From an uncultured bacterium (GTDB lineage Bacteria > Bacillota > Clostridia > Lachnospirales > Lachnospiraceae), in NCBI GenBank assembly GCA_947383005.1, contig CANDBT010000034.1, positions 1 through 48,738 of the forward strand: a DNA stretch of 48,738 nt. Reading direction: 5' to 3'. Below are positions 34,890-44,216 of the stretch, piece by piece. The notes under the pieces are model-generated. The model was given only the letters and a program-made list of their open reading frames with translations, did not search any database and was not told where the DNA came from. Positions within the stretch are counted from its first letter, which is position 1. Every line of letters starts with the position of its first letter. The translations under genes were made by a program, and so were the position numbers.

Positions 34890-36443
34890 TCAAACACCAA
34901 CATGGACAATCTCATAAATCCGCTCCATATCCAAAGACTTTCTCACCAAATCGGCCAGTTTATTATACTGTCTTTCCTTATACTCTGCCACCGATTCCTT
35001 CTCCTGTCCGTTTTTCCAGGAAATACCCTTCTGCCCTGCCAAATATCCCAGCAAGCTCTTTGTCACCTCATCATTGTCAAACAATCCATGAAGATAACTG
35101 CCGAATACCAGGCCATCGGCCCGTTCCATTCCATCCATCCGGCCGTCTTCCAAAAATACGGCCGGCCAAATATCCCCCGCTTCCTCCTGCCAGCCATCCA
35201 CCAAAAACGTCTTCCCCATATGAATTTCATAACCGAAAAGTTTTTCTCCCCCATATCCGGCAAACATCCGGCTCTTTTCCGACAGCTTACCGCCCGTCTG
35301 CGTACAAGTTTTTTTCGGGGAAAATACCGTTTTCGCCGGCAATAGCCCCATGCCCTGCATATTTCTTCCCGGTATGCCTTCTGCCCCCGCCGGATCCTGC
35401 AGCCATTCTCCCATCATCTGATAACCGCCGCAGATACCGATAACCGGCGTTTTTCCCTCAATCAGCCGAAAAACCGCTTTTTCCAAGCCGTTTTCCCGCA
35501 TCCACGCCAAATCCGCCATGGTATTCTTCGTTCCAGGCAGAATCACCAAATCCGGTTTGCCCAAAACCCATGGTTTCGCCACATAACGGAGATTGACTCC
35601 TTCTTTTCGCTCCAGTGCCTGAAAATCCGTAAAGTTGGAAATATGGGGAAAGCGGACAACAGCAATATCGATCACACTTGCCTTCCCCGGTTCAACCCTG
35701 GCCGATTCGGTACAGGCAAATCTGCCGGAAAGGCTGTCCTCATCGTCCAAATCGATATCTTCCATGGGAATTACCCCCACCACAGGGATGTTCAGCCGTT
35801 CTTCAATCATCCTCAGCCCCGGTTCCAAAAGCTTGACGTCTCCCCGGAATTTATTAATCACCAGCCCCTTGATCATGGCCTGTTCTTCCGGATCCAGCAA
35901 TTTTACCGTCCCATAAAGAGAAGCAAACACGCCTCCCCTGTCGATATCACCCACCAGCAACACCGGGGCATTCGCCATTTTCGCCATTCCCATATTGACC
36001 AAATCATGATCACGCAGATTAATTTCCGCCGGGCTTCCGGCTCCCTCCAGCACAATGATATCAAACTGCCGTTCCAGCCTTTCAAAAGCAGCCCGGACCA
36101 CCGGAATAAATTCGGGTTTACGCCGATAGTAGTCCATCGCTTTCCAATTCCCCGCCACCTGGCCGTTGACAATCACCTGGCTTCCCATCTGGCTGGTAGG
36201 CTTAAGCAGAATCGGATTCATATCCACAGTGGGACAGATTCCCGCCGACTCCGCCTGCATGGCCTGCGCCCGGCCGATTTCCAGCCCATCCTTGGTAATA
36301 AAGGAATTCAAAGCCATATTTTGGGACTTAAAAGGCGCCGCAGAAAATCCGTCCTGGCGAAAAATACGGCATAAGGCTGCCGTCAGAAAGCTTTTGCCCG
36401 AATTGGACATTGTCCCCTGAACCATGATTTTTTTCGCTGCCAT
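34890..36443 (-). CDS. cbiP: cobyric acid synthase CbiP/CobQ
   Basis: A 517-residue amidotransferase that amidates adenosyl-cobyrinic acid a,c-diamide at four side chains. The N-terminal BioD-like domain has IMVQGTMSNSGKSFL; the C-terminal glutaminase has VIGICGGYQMMG and the His/Glu in SYLHGLFDNDE. The ATG at 36443 follows GGGAGGAATAT; an ATG at 36476 lacks such a site. Confidence 0.93.
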   Translation of the reverse strand: MAAKKIMVQGTMSNSGKSFLTAALCRIFRQDGFSAAPFKSQNMALNSFITKDGLEIGRAQAMQAESAGICPTVDMNPILLKPTSQMGSQVIVNGQVAGNWKAMDYYRRKPEFIPVVRAAFERLERQFDIIVLEGAGSPAEINLRDHDLVNMGMAKMANAPVLLVGDIDRGGVFASLYGTVKLLDPEEQAMIKGLVINKFRGDVKLLEPGLRMIEERLNIPVVGVIPMEDIDLDDEDSLSGRFACTESARVEPGKASVIDIAVVRFPHISNFTDFQALERKEGVNLRYVAKPWVLGKPDLVILPGTKNTMADLAWMRENGLEKAVFRLIEGKTPVIGICGGYQMMGEWLQDPAGAEGIPGRNMQGMGLLPAKTVFSPKKTCTQTGGKLSEKSRMFAGYGGEKLFGYEIHMGKTFLVDGWQEEAGDIWPAVFLEDGRMDGMERADGLVFGSYLHGLFDNDEVTKSLLGYLAGQKGISWKNGQEKESVAEYKERQYNKLADLVRKSLDMERIYEIVHVGV

Positions 36444-36488
36444 ATATTCCTCCCCACTCCGTTTCGTCCCGTGCATGAATGCACACTT

Positions 36489-37256
36489 TTACTCACACCT
36501 GCCTGGCCGATATCCATGGCTGAAATTTCCGTCATACAACCGTGAACGTTCGAAATCATCTTGCAAAAACTTTCCCACCACTACCAAAGCCGTCTTCTCA
36601 ATTCCCATAGCCTTTGCCTTCCCCGCAATATCGCCAAGCGTTCCCTTAACTGCCGTCTCTTCCGGCCAGGAAGCTTTATAGACCACAGCCACGGGCGTAT
36701 CCCGCTGGTATCCTCCCTGCTCCAAACGACAGCACAATTCTTCTATCCTTCCCGCGCTCAAAAAAACAGCCATCGATGCCTGATGGGCAGCCAGGCTCTC
36801 AATCTGCTCCCTTTCCGGCACAGGCGTCCGTCCTTCCATCCGGGTAAGAATAACGGTCTGTGTCACTCCAGGCAGAGTATACTCCCGTTTCAGCAAAGCC
36901 GCCGCCGCCAAAAAGGAACTGACTCCGGGAACCACTTCATAATCAATCCCCAAACGTTCGAGTTCTGCCATTTGTTCCCGGACGGCTCCATAAACCGATG
37001 GATCGCCGGTATGTACCCGCGCCACCTGTTTTCCCTGGGCCGTACTTTCTTTTATCTGCGCTATCACCTGCTCCAGAGTCATTGAAGCGCTGTTCACTAT
37101 TTTTGCCCCGGCTTTCGCCCCGGCCAACACCTGCGGATTAACCAGCGAACCCGTATAGATAATTACATCCGCTTCGTCAACCAAACGCTTTCCTTTTATT
37201 GTCATCAGTTCCGGGTCGCCCGGACCGGCCCCGATAAAATAAACCCTACCACTCAC
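36489..37256 (-). CDS. cbiF: cobalt-precorrin-4 C11-methyltransferase CbiF
   Basis: A 255-residue tetrapyrrole methylase: VYFIGAGPGDPELMTIKG, VARVHTGDPSVYGAV and the CbiF-specific GYQRDTPVAVVYKASWPEE. The start is GTG at 37256 after AAGGAGAC. The 200-bp gap on its upstream side (37257-37456) holds no gene. Confidence 0.93.
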   Translation of the reverse strand: MSGRVYFIGAGPGDPELMTIKGKRLVDEADVIIYTGSLVNPQVLAGAKAGAKIVNSASMTLEQVIAQIKESTAQGKQVARVHTGDPSVYGAVREQMAELERLGIDYEVVPGVSSFLAAAALLKREYTLPGVTQTVILTRMEGRTPVPEREQIESLAAHQASMAVFLSAGRIEELCCRLEQGGYQRDTPVAVVYKASWPEETAVKGTLGDIAGKAKAMGIEKTALVVVGKFLQDDFERSRLYDGNFSHGYRPGRCE

Positions 37257-37337
37257 GTCTCCTTAAGCCTCCTCTCTGTTCTCGAAGTATGACTATCCGG
37301 TTTCTTGATCTTTACAAGCAAAGAATCCGTTGAAAAC

Positions 37338-37370
37338 GGGCAAGAAGATGCCCCACCCCGTGAATAACAA
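37338..37370. repeat. partial dispersed motif in the cobT-cbiF gap
   Basis: ACGGGCAAGAAGATGCCCC matches the first half of the dispersed motif; the CGTCTGAAC half is degenerate. It is the only recognisable feature in the gap 37257-37456, which breaks the otherwise tight cluster. Confidence 0.4.
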
Positions 37371-37456
37371 TGAATTTTACCCCCGTTCCACACATCCCTT
37401 GCAGACGGCACAGCAAATACCATTGCTTCGTCTGAGCAGACCCTGCACAAACCCTG

Positions 37457-38530
37457 CTAAAATTTTTCGTAAGCATCGATATGAATATCAGCAAAAGTGC
37501 AGTTTTCTTGGTATACCGCCCTTGCCATATCCAAAAGCGGAAACAAAAGCACCCCTCCTGTTCCTTCTCCCAACGCCAATTGTCCGTCAATCAACGGCCG
37601 AAGTCCCAGCTTTTCCAGCGCCGGCCTGCAGGCCGGCTCCTTGCCTACATGGGAAGCCAGCAAATAGTCCGTCACTGTCGGACAAAACTTCTGTGCCAGC
37701 AGAGCCGCTGCCAGAGAAATCATCCCATCCAGCACTATGGGTATCCGATAGATGGCCCCTCCCAGCATCAGCCCGCACATCCCGGCGATATCCAGCCCGC
37801 CCAGAGCCGCCAATACCTCAAGCGGATTGTCCGGATCCGGATGATGAAGGGCAACAGCCTCTTTTATCACCTGTACTTTTTTCCGCAGCCCTTCTGCGGA
37901 AAGTCCGGCGCCCCGACCAGTTACTGTCTCGGCCGGAAGGCCCAATAGGACGCTGGAAATGGCGCTGCTGGTCGTTGTATTGCCAATTCCCATCTCCCCC
38001 ACGGCAAGGAGACGATAGCCGGCTCCCTGCCTTTCCCCAGCGATGCGGATTCCTTCATGAACCGCCATCAGTGCCTGTTCTCTGCTCATAGCCGGTTCAT
38101 ACCGCAAATTAGCAGTACCGCGGGCAATCTTGCTGATTAATACCCCCGGCTCATGAATATCCCCAGCTACCCCGATATCCACCGGCAGCACATCTGCCCC
38201 TGCCACCAGAGCCATCCGGTTGACGCTCGCTGTCCCTCTGGCAAAATTTTCCGTCACTACCGCCGTCACCGAACTGTCTGTCTGCGTCACGCCTTCTGCC
38301 ACCACGCCATTGTCCGCGCAAAATACCACCACTCCTTTAGGATCTAAGGCAACATCCAATGTCCGCTGAATGCCGGCAACCCTGACAATCATTTCCTCCA
38401 AAAGCCCCAAACCGCCGATAGGCTTGGCAATCCCGTCCCACCGCTTACGGCTGGCTTCCATAACCTCTTTGTCCGCCGGACGCACATTTTTGCAAAGGCA
38501 GTCTAACTGCTGCCGGTAATACTGCTCCAT
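37457..38530 (-). CDS. cobT: nicotinate-nucleotide:DMB phosphoribosyltransferase CobT
   Basis: A 357-residue CobT, which makes alpha-ribazole phosphate for the lower ligand. KPIGGLGLLEE near the N-terminus, VVVFCADNGVVAEGV, GEMGIGNTTTSSA and the catalytic-Glu segment LALGEGTGGVLLFPL are present. The ATG is preceded by GGAGGAATAGC. It lies between cbiH and the 200-bp gap. Confidence 0.94.
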   Translation of the reverse strand: MEQYYRQQLDCLCKNVRPADKEVMEASRKRWDGIAKPIGGLGLLEEMIVRVAGIQRTLDVALDPKGVVVFCADNGVVAEGVTQTDSSVTAVVTENFARGTASVNRMALVAGADVLPVDIGVAGDIHEPGVLISKIARGTANLRYEPAMSREQALMAVHEGIRIAGERQGAGYRLLAVGEMGIGNTTTSSAISSVLLGLPAETVTGRGAGLSAEGLRKKVQVIKEAVALHHPDPDNPLEVLAALGGLDIAGMCGLMLGGAIYRIPIVLDGMISLAAALLAQKFCPTVTDYLLASHVGKEPACRPALEKLGLRPLIDGQLALGEGTGGVLLFPLLDMARAVYQENCTFADIHIDAYEKF

Positions 38531-38545
38531 CGCTATTCCTCCCGA

Positions 38546-39292
38546 TTAGTCTGAACTGCCGCGCTTAATCCCATAACCCCGCGGAGTCACCATTCTCCCA
38601 TGGCACCTCCTGGTCTGAGAATTTCCGATAAAGACCGTAGTGAACATATCAACCTGGCGTTCCCGCAATTCGGAAAGCGTCAGCAGCTCCTGCCCCTGGG
38701 CATCCCTCCCGACGGAATACGCCAGGCCGCATACCCTGCCGCCGTCCATCACGCCAAGCAAAACATCACAGGCCCGTTTCAGATAATCCCATCTTTTCCT
38801 GCTGGACGGATTATAAAGGCAGATTGCCATATCCGCCATGGCCGCTAAATGCAGCCGCTTTTCAATAAGCTCCCAGGGCGTCAGCAAATCACTCAGGCTG
38901 ATTACCGCAAAATCATGGCCTAAAGGCGCCCCCAAAAGAGCGCCGCCGGCCAAAGCCGCCGTCACCCCCGGCACCACCTCCACCTGGCTGCCGGGATACT
39001 CCTCTTCCAATTCTATCATCAGCCCGGCCATCCCGTAGACCCCCGCGTCCCCGCTGCATACCATGGCCACCGAATATCCCTTCTCTGCCTCTTCAAAAGC
39101 CATCCGGCACCGCTCTGCCTCCCGCCGCATGGGAGTTTCCCTATATCTTTTATCCGGAAATATTCTTTTAACCAATGCCACATAAACCGTATATCCCACA
39201 ATAATATCACAAGACTCCAAAATCCGCCTTGCTTCCAGCGTCATTTGTGCTTCGCCCCCGGGCCCAATTCCTACCACATAAATCTTATTCAT
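38546..39292 (-). CDS. cbiH: cobalt-precorrin-3B C17-methyltransferase CbiH
   Basis: A 248-residue tetrapyrrole methylase of the CbiH type: YVVGIGPGGEAQMT, VAMVCSGDAGVYGMAG, GHDFAVISLSDLLTPW and ICLYNPSSRKR. It contracts the ring at C17. The ATG at 39292 overlaps the upstream stop codon as ATGA; GGAGAGGATT precedes it. Confidence 0.93.
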   Translation of the reverse strand: MNKIYVVGIGPGGEAQMTLEARRILESCDIIVGYTVYVALVKRIFPDKRYRETPMRREAERCRMAFEEAEKGYSVAMVCSGDAGVYGMAGLMIELEEEYPGSQVEVVPGVTAALAGGALLGAPLGHDFAVISLSDLLTPWELIEKRLHLAAMADMAICLYNPSSRKRWDYLKRACDVLLGVMDGGRVCGLAYSVGRDAQGQELLTLSELRERQVDMFTTVFIGNSQTRRCHGRMVTPRGYGIKRGSSD

Positions 39293-40809
39293 TCCCAATC
39301 CTCTCCTTTGACAATCAATAAGGAGTAATATCCTGCCTTCTCATCAATCTCACTCGCCGAAGAAAAAACCTGTTCCCCTGGCAATCCGCAGTTTTCCACC
39401 ATAGCCGTTCTCAGTCCCGACTCTTTAAGCCGTTCCTTCACCTGCCCTATATTTTTCCCCATCTTCATGATTACTTTTGTTCCCGGAAGTTTCAGCCCTT
39501 CCTCAATCTGCTCCGGCTGAGGCAAAACATGAAGCTCTTCTGCACCTTCTGCGAGCCCCATTCCCAGTCTGGCGGCGGCAGCGCAGAAAGAAGGAACTCC
39601 GTTGACCAACGCAGTCCCGTAACCGCGGGCTGCTATCAAGCGATGTAAATACAGATAAGAAGCATATATCGTCACATCGCCCAGATTTAAAAAACCTACG
39701 ATTTTCCCTCGCTTTAAATATCCCTCCACCAAATCTGCCGCCGCTTCATGGCTTTTTCTCAGCCTTGCCTGATCCCTGGTCATGGGCAATTCCACACCCA
39801 CACATTCTTTCCCCGCCAGCTCCGGTACTGCCTGCACGGCAATCCGGTACGCAATACTTTCCCGGCAATCCATACCCGGCGCCATAATCACATCACAAGC
39901 CTTAATCAGCCGAACCGCTTTCAGCGTCAGCAATTCCGGATCACCCGGACCCACGCCGATTCCGTATAAAGCGCCCTCTGCCATCTTTCTGGCTGCTATG
40001 GCATGGCGCACATACATCTGACGAATACCTGCATATTCCCCCAGCCCTTTCAGCACACATTTCACCTGATACCCGTTTTTCAAAAAACGGGTCTTCCAGG
40101 ACTCCTCTTCGTCGCCGGCCATATCCTTACAGGCATGGTCCCCGGCCACCACCAAAAAAGGGATCAGCACTACCTGTTTTGACTGGCGGGCCTGTATCAA
40201 CGCCAGCATATTTTCCACAGTAGGCGATGCCTCCACGGTTCCCACCAGGCAATCACCAAAACCTTCTTTGAAAAACGCCTGCTGCAGCCGGGCATAGGAA
40301 GCATTAGCCACATGCTCTGTCCCATGCCCCATCAACACCAAATCTGTCCCGGAACAGCGAAATACTTCCAGTTCACGTCCCATAATCCGGGCCGCTTCCC
40401 GATAATCCTCCTCATCCGTCAGCAAAGGCTCGCCGCATACCAGCCATGTAAAACGATTCCGATACCTGGTCAATGTTTCTCTCATCCGATCATACTCAAA
40501 ACCATGGATGACATGCGTCGTCTGCGCTACCACCTTCCGATAGCCATCTTTAAGAAGCCTTTCCAAAGCTTCTTCTACGCTGTCCACCGAAATCCCGTCC
40601 CTCTCCTTCAATATACGTACAATCGTCGGACTAGTATAAGCCCGACGGAATTCATATCCCTCAAACGCTTTTCGAATATCTTGTTCAATCACATCTATGG
40701 TGCGTTCTCTGGTCTCCCGGAAGCTGGTACCAAAGCTGATCACCAATACTGCCCGTTTCTCCTGTATCTCTTTATTTCGCTGATTTCCTCTTTTTTCCTG
40801 ATTTTCCAT
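39289..40809 (-). CDS. CbiK-CbiL fusion (cobaltochelatase / C20-methyltransferase)
   Basis: A 506-residue fusion of the first two committed steps. Residues 1-280 are CbiK: LVISFGTSFRETRE, the metal His in VAQTTHVIHGFEYD, and MGHGTEHVAN and VAGDHACKDMAGDEEESW with further His. Residues 285-506 are CbiL: LYGIGVGPGDPELLTLKAVR and GFLNLGDVTIYASY. Separate cbiK and cbiL are the common form, so channelling of Co-precorrin-2 is plausible. The start has a weak ribosome site. It is the first gene of the cluster. Confidence 0.9.
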   Translation of the reverse strand: MENQEKRGNQRNKEIQEKRAVLVISFGTSFRETRERTIDVIEQDIRKAFEGYEFRRAYTSPTIVRILKERDGISVDSVEEALERLLKDGYRKVVAQTTHVIHGFEYDRMRETLTRYRNRFTWLVCGEPLLTDEEDYREAARIMGRELEVFRCSGTDLVLMGHGTEHVANASYARLQQAFFKEGFGDCLVGTVEASPTVENMLALIQARQSKQVVLIPFLVVAGDHACKDMAGDEEESWKTRFLKNGYQVKCVLKGLGEYAGIRQMYVRHAIAARKMAEGALYGIGVGPGDPELLTLKAVRLIKACDVIMAPGMDCRESIAYRIAVQAVPELAGKECVGVELPMTRDQARLRKSHEAAADLVEGYLKRGKIVGFLNLGDVTIYASYLYLHRLIAARGYGTALVNGVPSFCAAAARLGMGLAEGAEELHVLPQPEQIEEGLKLPGTKVIMKMGKNIGQVKERLKESGLRTAMVENCGLPGEQVFSSASEIDEKAGYYSLLIVKGEDWE

Positions 40810-40929
40810 ATGTTTACCTAATCATTGGCTCTGTATATCTGCCGCCCCTTTCTGCCTTTCCGGCATTTTACCTGTTTTTTATCTGCCCGAATTGCTTATG
40901 TATTGCCGGAAACAAAACAACCCGAATTT

Positions 40930-40935
40930 ATTATA
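40930..40935 (-). promoter_or_regulatory. extended -10 promoter of the cob cluster
   Basis: On the minus strand TGG-TATAAT lies about 120 bp before the cbiKL start codon, with no good -35 box. The leader that follows can fold TTTCCGGCA...TGCCGGAAA but shows no B12-box (GCCACTG). Confidence 0.4.
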
Positions 40936-41008
40936 CCACCAATTTTTTTAACTTCCTATAGGCATCCGTCATTTTTTGTGCAAATTAAACAATTTCCTTC
41001 TTTTCCTA

Positions 41009-41036
41009 GTGACAATATTCTAATTTGTGGTACAAT
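41009..41036 (+). promoter_or_regulatory. promoter of trkA
   Basis: GTGACA (41009-41014) and TACAAT (41031-41036) are spaced by 16 bp, with TGG before the -10. It lies 46 bp upstream of the trkA ATG, divergent from the cobalamin cluster. Confidence 0.55.
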
Positions 41037-41081
41037 ACACCTGTAAGTATACAGTATCATGTGAAAGATTGGAGACTTTTC

Positions 41082-42440
41082 ATGAAAATTATCATAATAG
41101 GATGCGGTAAAGTCGGTTATGCCCTGGCGGAAGGCCTGATTCAGGAAAATCACGACATAACCATCATCGACTCCTCTGCCGAAAATATGCAGGGAGTGAC
41201 GGAAGAACTGGATGCCATGCCGATAATCGGCAACGGCGCCAGCATCAATACTCTTTTGGAAGCCGGTGCTCCGGATACCAACTTGCTTATTGCCGTAACG
41301 GGTTCGGATGAACTGAATCTTTTATGCTGTCTGATTGCCAAGAAGCAATGGAATTGCCACACGGTTGCCCGCGTGCGTAATCCTGCCTACAACAAAGAAA
41401 TCGAACTGATCAAATCAAGCTTAGGTATTTCTATGATTATCAATCCGGAACTGGCCGCTTCCGCAGAAATTGCCCGGCTGCTGCGTTTTCCATCGGCTAT
41501 TAAGATTGACACTTTCGCCAAAGGCCGGGTGGAATTGCTAAAATTCCGTCTTCTGCCGGAATTTAAGCTAAACCAGATTACTATTGCCGAACTTCCTCGC
41601 CGCGCTAAATGCGACGTGCTGGTAGCTGGTGTTGAGAGAGGCGAGGAAGCCTTCATTCCCAACGGTAATTTCGTCCTCCAGGATGGCGATTTGCTCTCCA
41701 TCATTGCCTCCCCGCAGAATGCCGCCGCGTTTTTCCGCAACATCGGCTTAAAAACCAATCAAGTTAAAAGCTGTATGATTGTCGGCGGGGGAACGATTGC
41801 CGTTTATCTGGCCAGGCAGCTTTTGGAAATGAAAATCCGTGTGGTCATCATCGAGCGGAACGAACGCCGATGCCATGAACTGAACGAATATCTTCCGGAG
41901 GCCACGATTATTCACGGAGACGGCACCAACAGGAAACTTCTGCTGGAAGAGAACCTTGAAGGGGTGGAATCCTTTGTCACCTTGACTAACATGGACGAAG
42001 AAAATATCATGCTTTCCCTGTTCGCCCGGAAAAATTCCAAAGCCAAGTTAATCACCAAAATCAACCGCATGTCTTTTGATAATATTTTAGATCAGCTTGA
42101 TTTAGGCAGTATCATTTATCCCAAATACATTACCGCCGATTATATCCTCCAATATGGCCGTGCCATGCAAAATTCCATTGGCAGCAATGTCGAAACCTTA
42201 TATCACATTTTGGATAATAAAGCGGAAGCTCTGGAATTCTGTATTTTAAAAGAATCTTCCATTGTCGGCGTCCCCCTTAAGGATTTGCGTCTCAAACGCA
42301 ATCTGCTGCTGGGCTGTATCCACCGCAAAGGCAAAGTCATTATCCCGCGAGGCAATGACAGCATCAAAGTGGGCGACACCGTGATTGTTGTTACTACCCA
42401 AAAAGGCCTGGATAATATTCAGGATATTCTGGAAAAATAG
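41082..42440 (+). CDS. trkA: potassium uptake regulator TrkA
   Basis: A 452-residue peripheral subunit with two RCK modules. Each has an NAD-binding fold (MKIIIIGCGKVGYALAEGL at the start, SCMIVGGGTIAVYLARQLLEM in the middle) and each is followed by a TrkA-C domain (IAELPRRAKC and FCILKESSIVGVPL). The ATG at 41082 follows TTGGAG; an upstream in-frame ATG has no site. The gene is 11 bp from trkH on the same strand. Confidence 0.93.
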   Translation: MKIIIIGCGKVGYALAEGLIQENHDITIIDSSAENMQGVTEELDAMPIIGNGASINTLLEAGAPDTNLLIAVTGSDELNLLCCLIAKKQWNCHTVARVRNPAYNKEIELIKSSLGISMIINPELAASAEIARLLRFPSAIKIDTFAKGRVELLKFRLLPEFKLNQITIAELPRRAKCDVLVAGVERGEEAFIPNGNFVLQDGDLLSIIASPQNAAAFFRNIGLKTNQVKSCMIVGGGTIAVYLARQLLEMKIRVVIIERNERRCHELNEYLPEATIIHGDGTNRKLLLEENLEGVESFVTLTNMDEENIMLSLFARKNSKAKLITKINRMSFDNILDQLDLGSIIYPKYITADYILQYGRAMQNSIGSNVETLYHILDNKAEALEFCILKESSIVGVPLKDLRLKRNLLLGCIHRKGKVIIPRGNDSIKVGDTVIVVTTQKGLDNIQDILEK

Positions 42441-42451
42441 AGGACTGACGG

Positions 42452-43891
42452 ATGAATTATCGAATAATATTTTACATAATCGGTTGGGTTCTGAATATTG
42501 AAGCAGCCTTTATGCTGCTCCCTATCTTAACCGGAATTGTCTACGGAGAATCTGCCCTCTGGGCTTTTGTTTGGACCGGCGTCCTTTGCCTGGCCATAGG
42601 CGGATCGCTGACGGTTAAAAAACCGAAACGCCAGTATTTTTACGTCAAAGAGGGATATGTGACGGTTTCTTTGTGCTGGATCATACTAAGCGTTATGGGC
42701 GCCCTGCCTTTTCTTATCAGCGGCTCGATCAGGCATCCCATAGATGCGTTGTTTGAAACCGTTTCCGGATTTACCACTACGGGAGCCAGCATCCTGCCTG
42801 CCGTGGAGGATCTGCCTAAATGCGTATTACTCTGGCGCAGCTTCACCCACTGGATCGGCGGCATGGGAGTTTTGGTCTTTCTTCTTTCCCTGCTTAAGCT
42901 AGCCGGAGGCTCCCATATGAATCTGATGAAAGCAGAAAGTCCGGGGCCTTCCGTGACCAAATTGCTGCCCAAGGTTCATTCGACAGCCAAAATCCTATAC
43001 GGGATTTATTTTGCTATAACCATATTGCAAATATTGGTTCTGGCTGTCAGCGGCATGTCCTTATTTGATGCGATCACTACTTCTTTTGGTACGGCCGGCA
43101 CCGGTGGCTTCGGCATCAAAAACGACAGCATAGCCAGCTATTCTCCCCTGATTCAGGTAGAAGTGACTGTTTTTATGATTTTGTTCGGAGTCAATTTCAA
43201 CGTTTATTTCCTGCTGCTTCTGCGAAAATGGAAGCAAGCCTTCTCAAGCGAGGAAGTGCGCTGGTACTTTATCATTATTCTTGCCTCCATCCTGTTCATC
43301 GGCTGGAATATCCAGGGAATTTATGGCAGTTTCGGAACAGCTCTCCGGCATTCGGCCTTCCAGGTCGGTTCCATCATCACAACTACCGGTTTTGCTACCA
43401 CCGATTTTAACTGCTGGCCGGAGGTTTCCCGGACAATACTAGTCCTCCTCATGTTTATCGGCGCTTGCGCCGGAAGCACCGGCGGCGGCATTAAGGTATC
43501 CCGCATTATTATCCTTTTGAAATCCTCACGGAAAGAACTGAGCCAATATCTTCATCCCCGCCAGGTAAAAAAGATTCACATGGATGGCAAACCCGTCGAC
43601 CGGGAAATCATTCGCAATATCAATGTATTTATGGTTATTTACCTTTTGATTTTCTCTTTTTCCATGCTGGCATTAGCACTGGACGGTACGGATCTGATCA
43701 CCAATTTCACCGCCATCGCCGCCACGCTCAACAATATCGGTCCCGGCCTTGAACTAGTGGGCCCGACAGGGAACTTCAGCTTATTTTCTTCACCGTCCAA
43801 GCTTGTACTGATTTTTGATATGCTGGCCGGACGTCTGGAGATTTTCCCGCTGCTGCTTTTGTTTGTGCGGGATACCTGGAGAAAGTTTTAG
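42452..43891 (+). CDS. trkH: potassium uptake channel TrkH
   Basis: A 479-residue TrkH/TrkG-type membrane protein with four pore repeats: TVSGFTTTGASIL, TSFGTAGTGGFGI, ITTTGFATTDF and AATLNNIGPGL. It has about ten helices and ends in an RCK-free tail. Paired with TrkA it makes the complete Trk uptake system. It is followed by hairpins at 43891-43930 and 43987-44033. Confidence 0.93.
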   Translation: MNYRIIFYIIGWVLNIEAAFMLLPILTGIVYGESALWAFVWTGVLCLAIGGSLTVKKPKRQYFYVKEGYVTVSLCWIILSVMGALPFLISGSIRHPIDALFETVSGFTTTGASILPAVEDLPKCVLLWRSFTHWIGGMGVLVFLLSLLKLAGGSHMNLMKAESPGPSVTKLLPKVHSTAKILYGIYFAITILQILVLAVSGMSLFDAITTSFGTAGTGGFGIKNDSIASYSPLIQVEVTVFMILFGVNFNVYFLLLLRKWKQAFSSEEVRWYFIIILASILFIGWNIQGIYGSFGTALRHSAFQVGSIITTTGFATTDFNCWPEVSRTILVLLMFIGACAGSTGGGIKVSRIIILLKSSRKELSQYLHPRQVKKIHMDGKPVDREIIRNINVFMVIYLLIFSFSMLALALDGTDLITNFTAIAATLNNIGPGLELVGPTGNFSLFSSPSKLVLIFDMLAGRLEIFPLLLLFVRDTWRKF

Positions 43892-43930
43892 GGAAACGCT
43901 GATTCGAGCGTTCCGGTTAAAGCGTTTCCC
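43891..43930. other. stem-loop directly after trkH
   Basis: GGGAAACGCT (43891-43900) pairs with AGCGTTTCCC (43921-43930) around a 20-nt loop. It starts at the last base of the trkH stop codon. It lacks a T-run, so RNA stabilisation or attenuation is as likely as termination. Confidence 0.45.
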
Positions 43931-43986
43931 TAGAGAAAACCCCAATGCTGTAAAACAGCTCCGCAACTAATTTCTGTTTTAAAAAA

Positions 43987-44033
43987 GGATATCACCAAAT
44001 CATCTGGCTAATGATTGAGTGGCATCCTTTTTC
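43987..44033. terminator. terminator after trkAH
   Basis: GGATATCAC (43987-43995) pairs, with two weak positions, with GTGGCATCC (44019-44027); an inner AATCAT/ATGATT stem adds support. It is followed by TTTTTCG on the plus strand and by TTTTTT on the minus strand. The rest of 43892-44216 has no supported gene; a copy of the AGCAATTCAGACGGC motif lies at 44186-44200. Confidence 0.55.
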
Positions 44034-44216
44034 GTATTTTTAACGTGCAGTACCATTTTGCTCCTGTTCATGTCAGGGCTGCTGCCCATTCAAAAACTCT
44101 ACAATATTGACAGAAGTTTGTTTGCATTTGGCAACCTCCTCAATCAAGGCAATTATGGAGCCTGGACATATGCGATTACAGGACAGCAATTCAGACGGCG
44201 TCCATAAAATAACGGA

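Noticed and set aside
34742-35443. 233-codon plus-strand ORF across cbiP
   Set aside because: Proline- and serine-rich antisense shadow of cbiP; no family signal and wrong strand for the cluster.
37253-37590. Two small minus-strand ORFs in and around the cobT-cbiF gap
   Set aside because: One has no recognisable start site and the other overlaps cobT out of frame; the gap is better explained by a decayed repeat.
40810-41000. Adenosylcobalamin riboswitch before the cobalamin cluster
   Set aside because: No GCCACTG box or AAnnGGGAA-type core on the minus strand; the leader is also too short for the full aptamer.
44019-44207. 62-residue hydrophobic plus-strand ORF after trkAH
   Set aside because: It begins inside the terminator hairpin, lacks a ribosome site and ends in a repeat copy; no family pattern.
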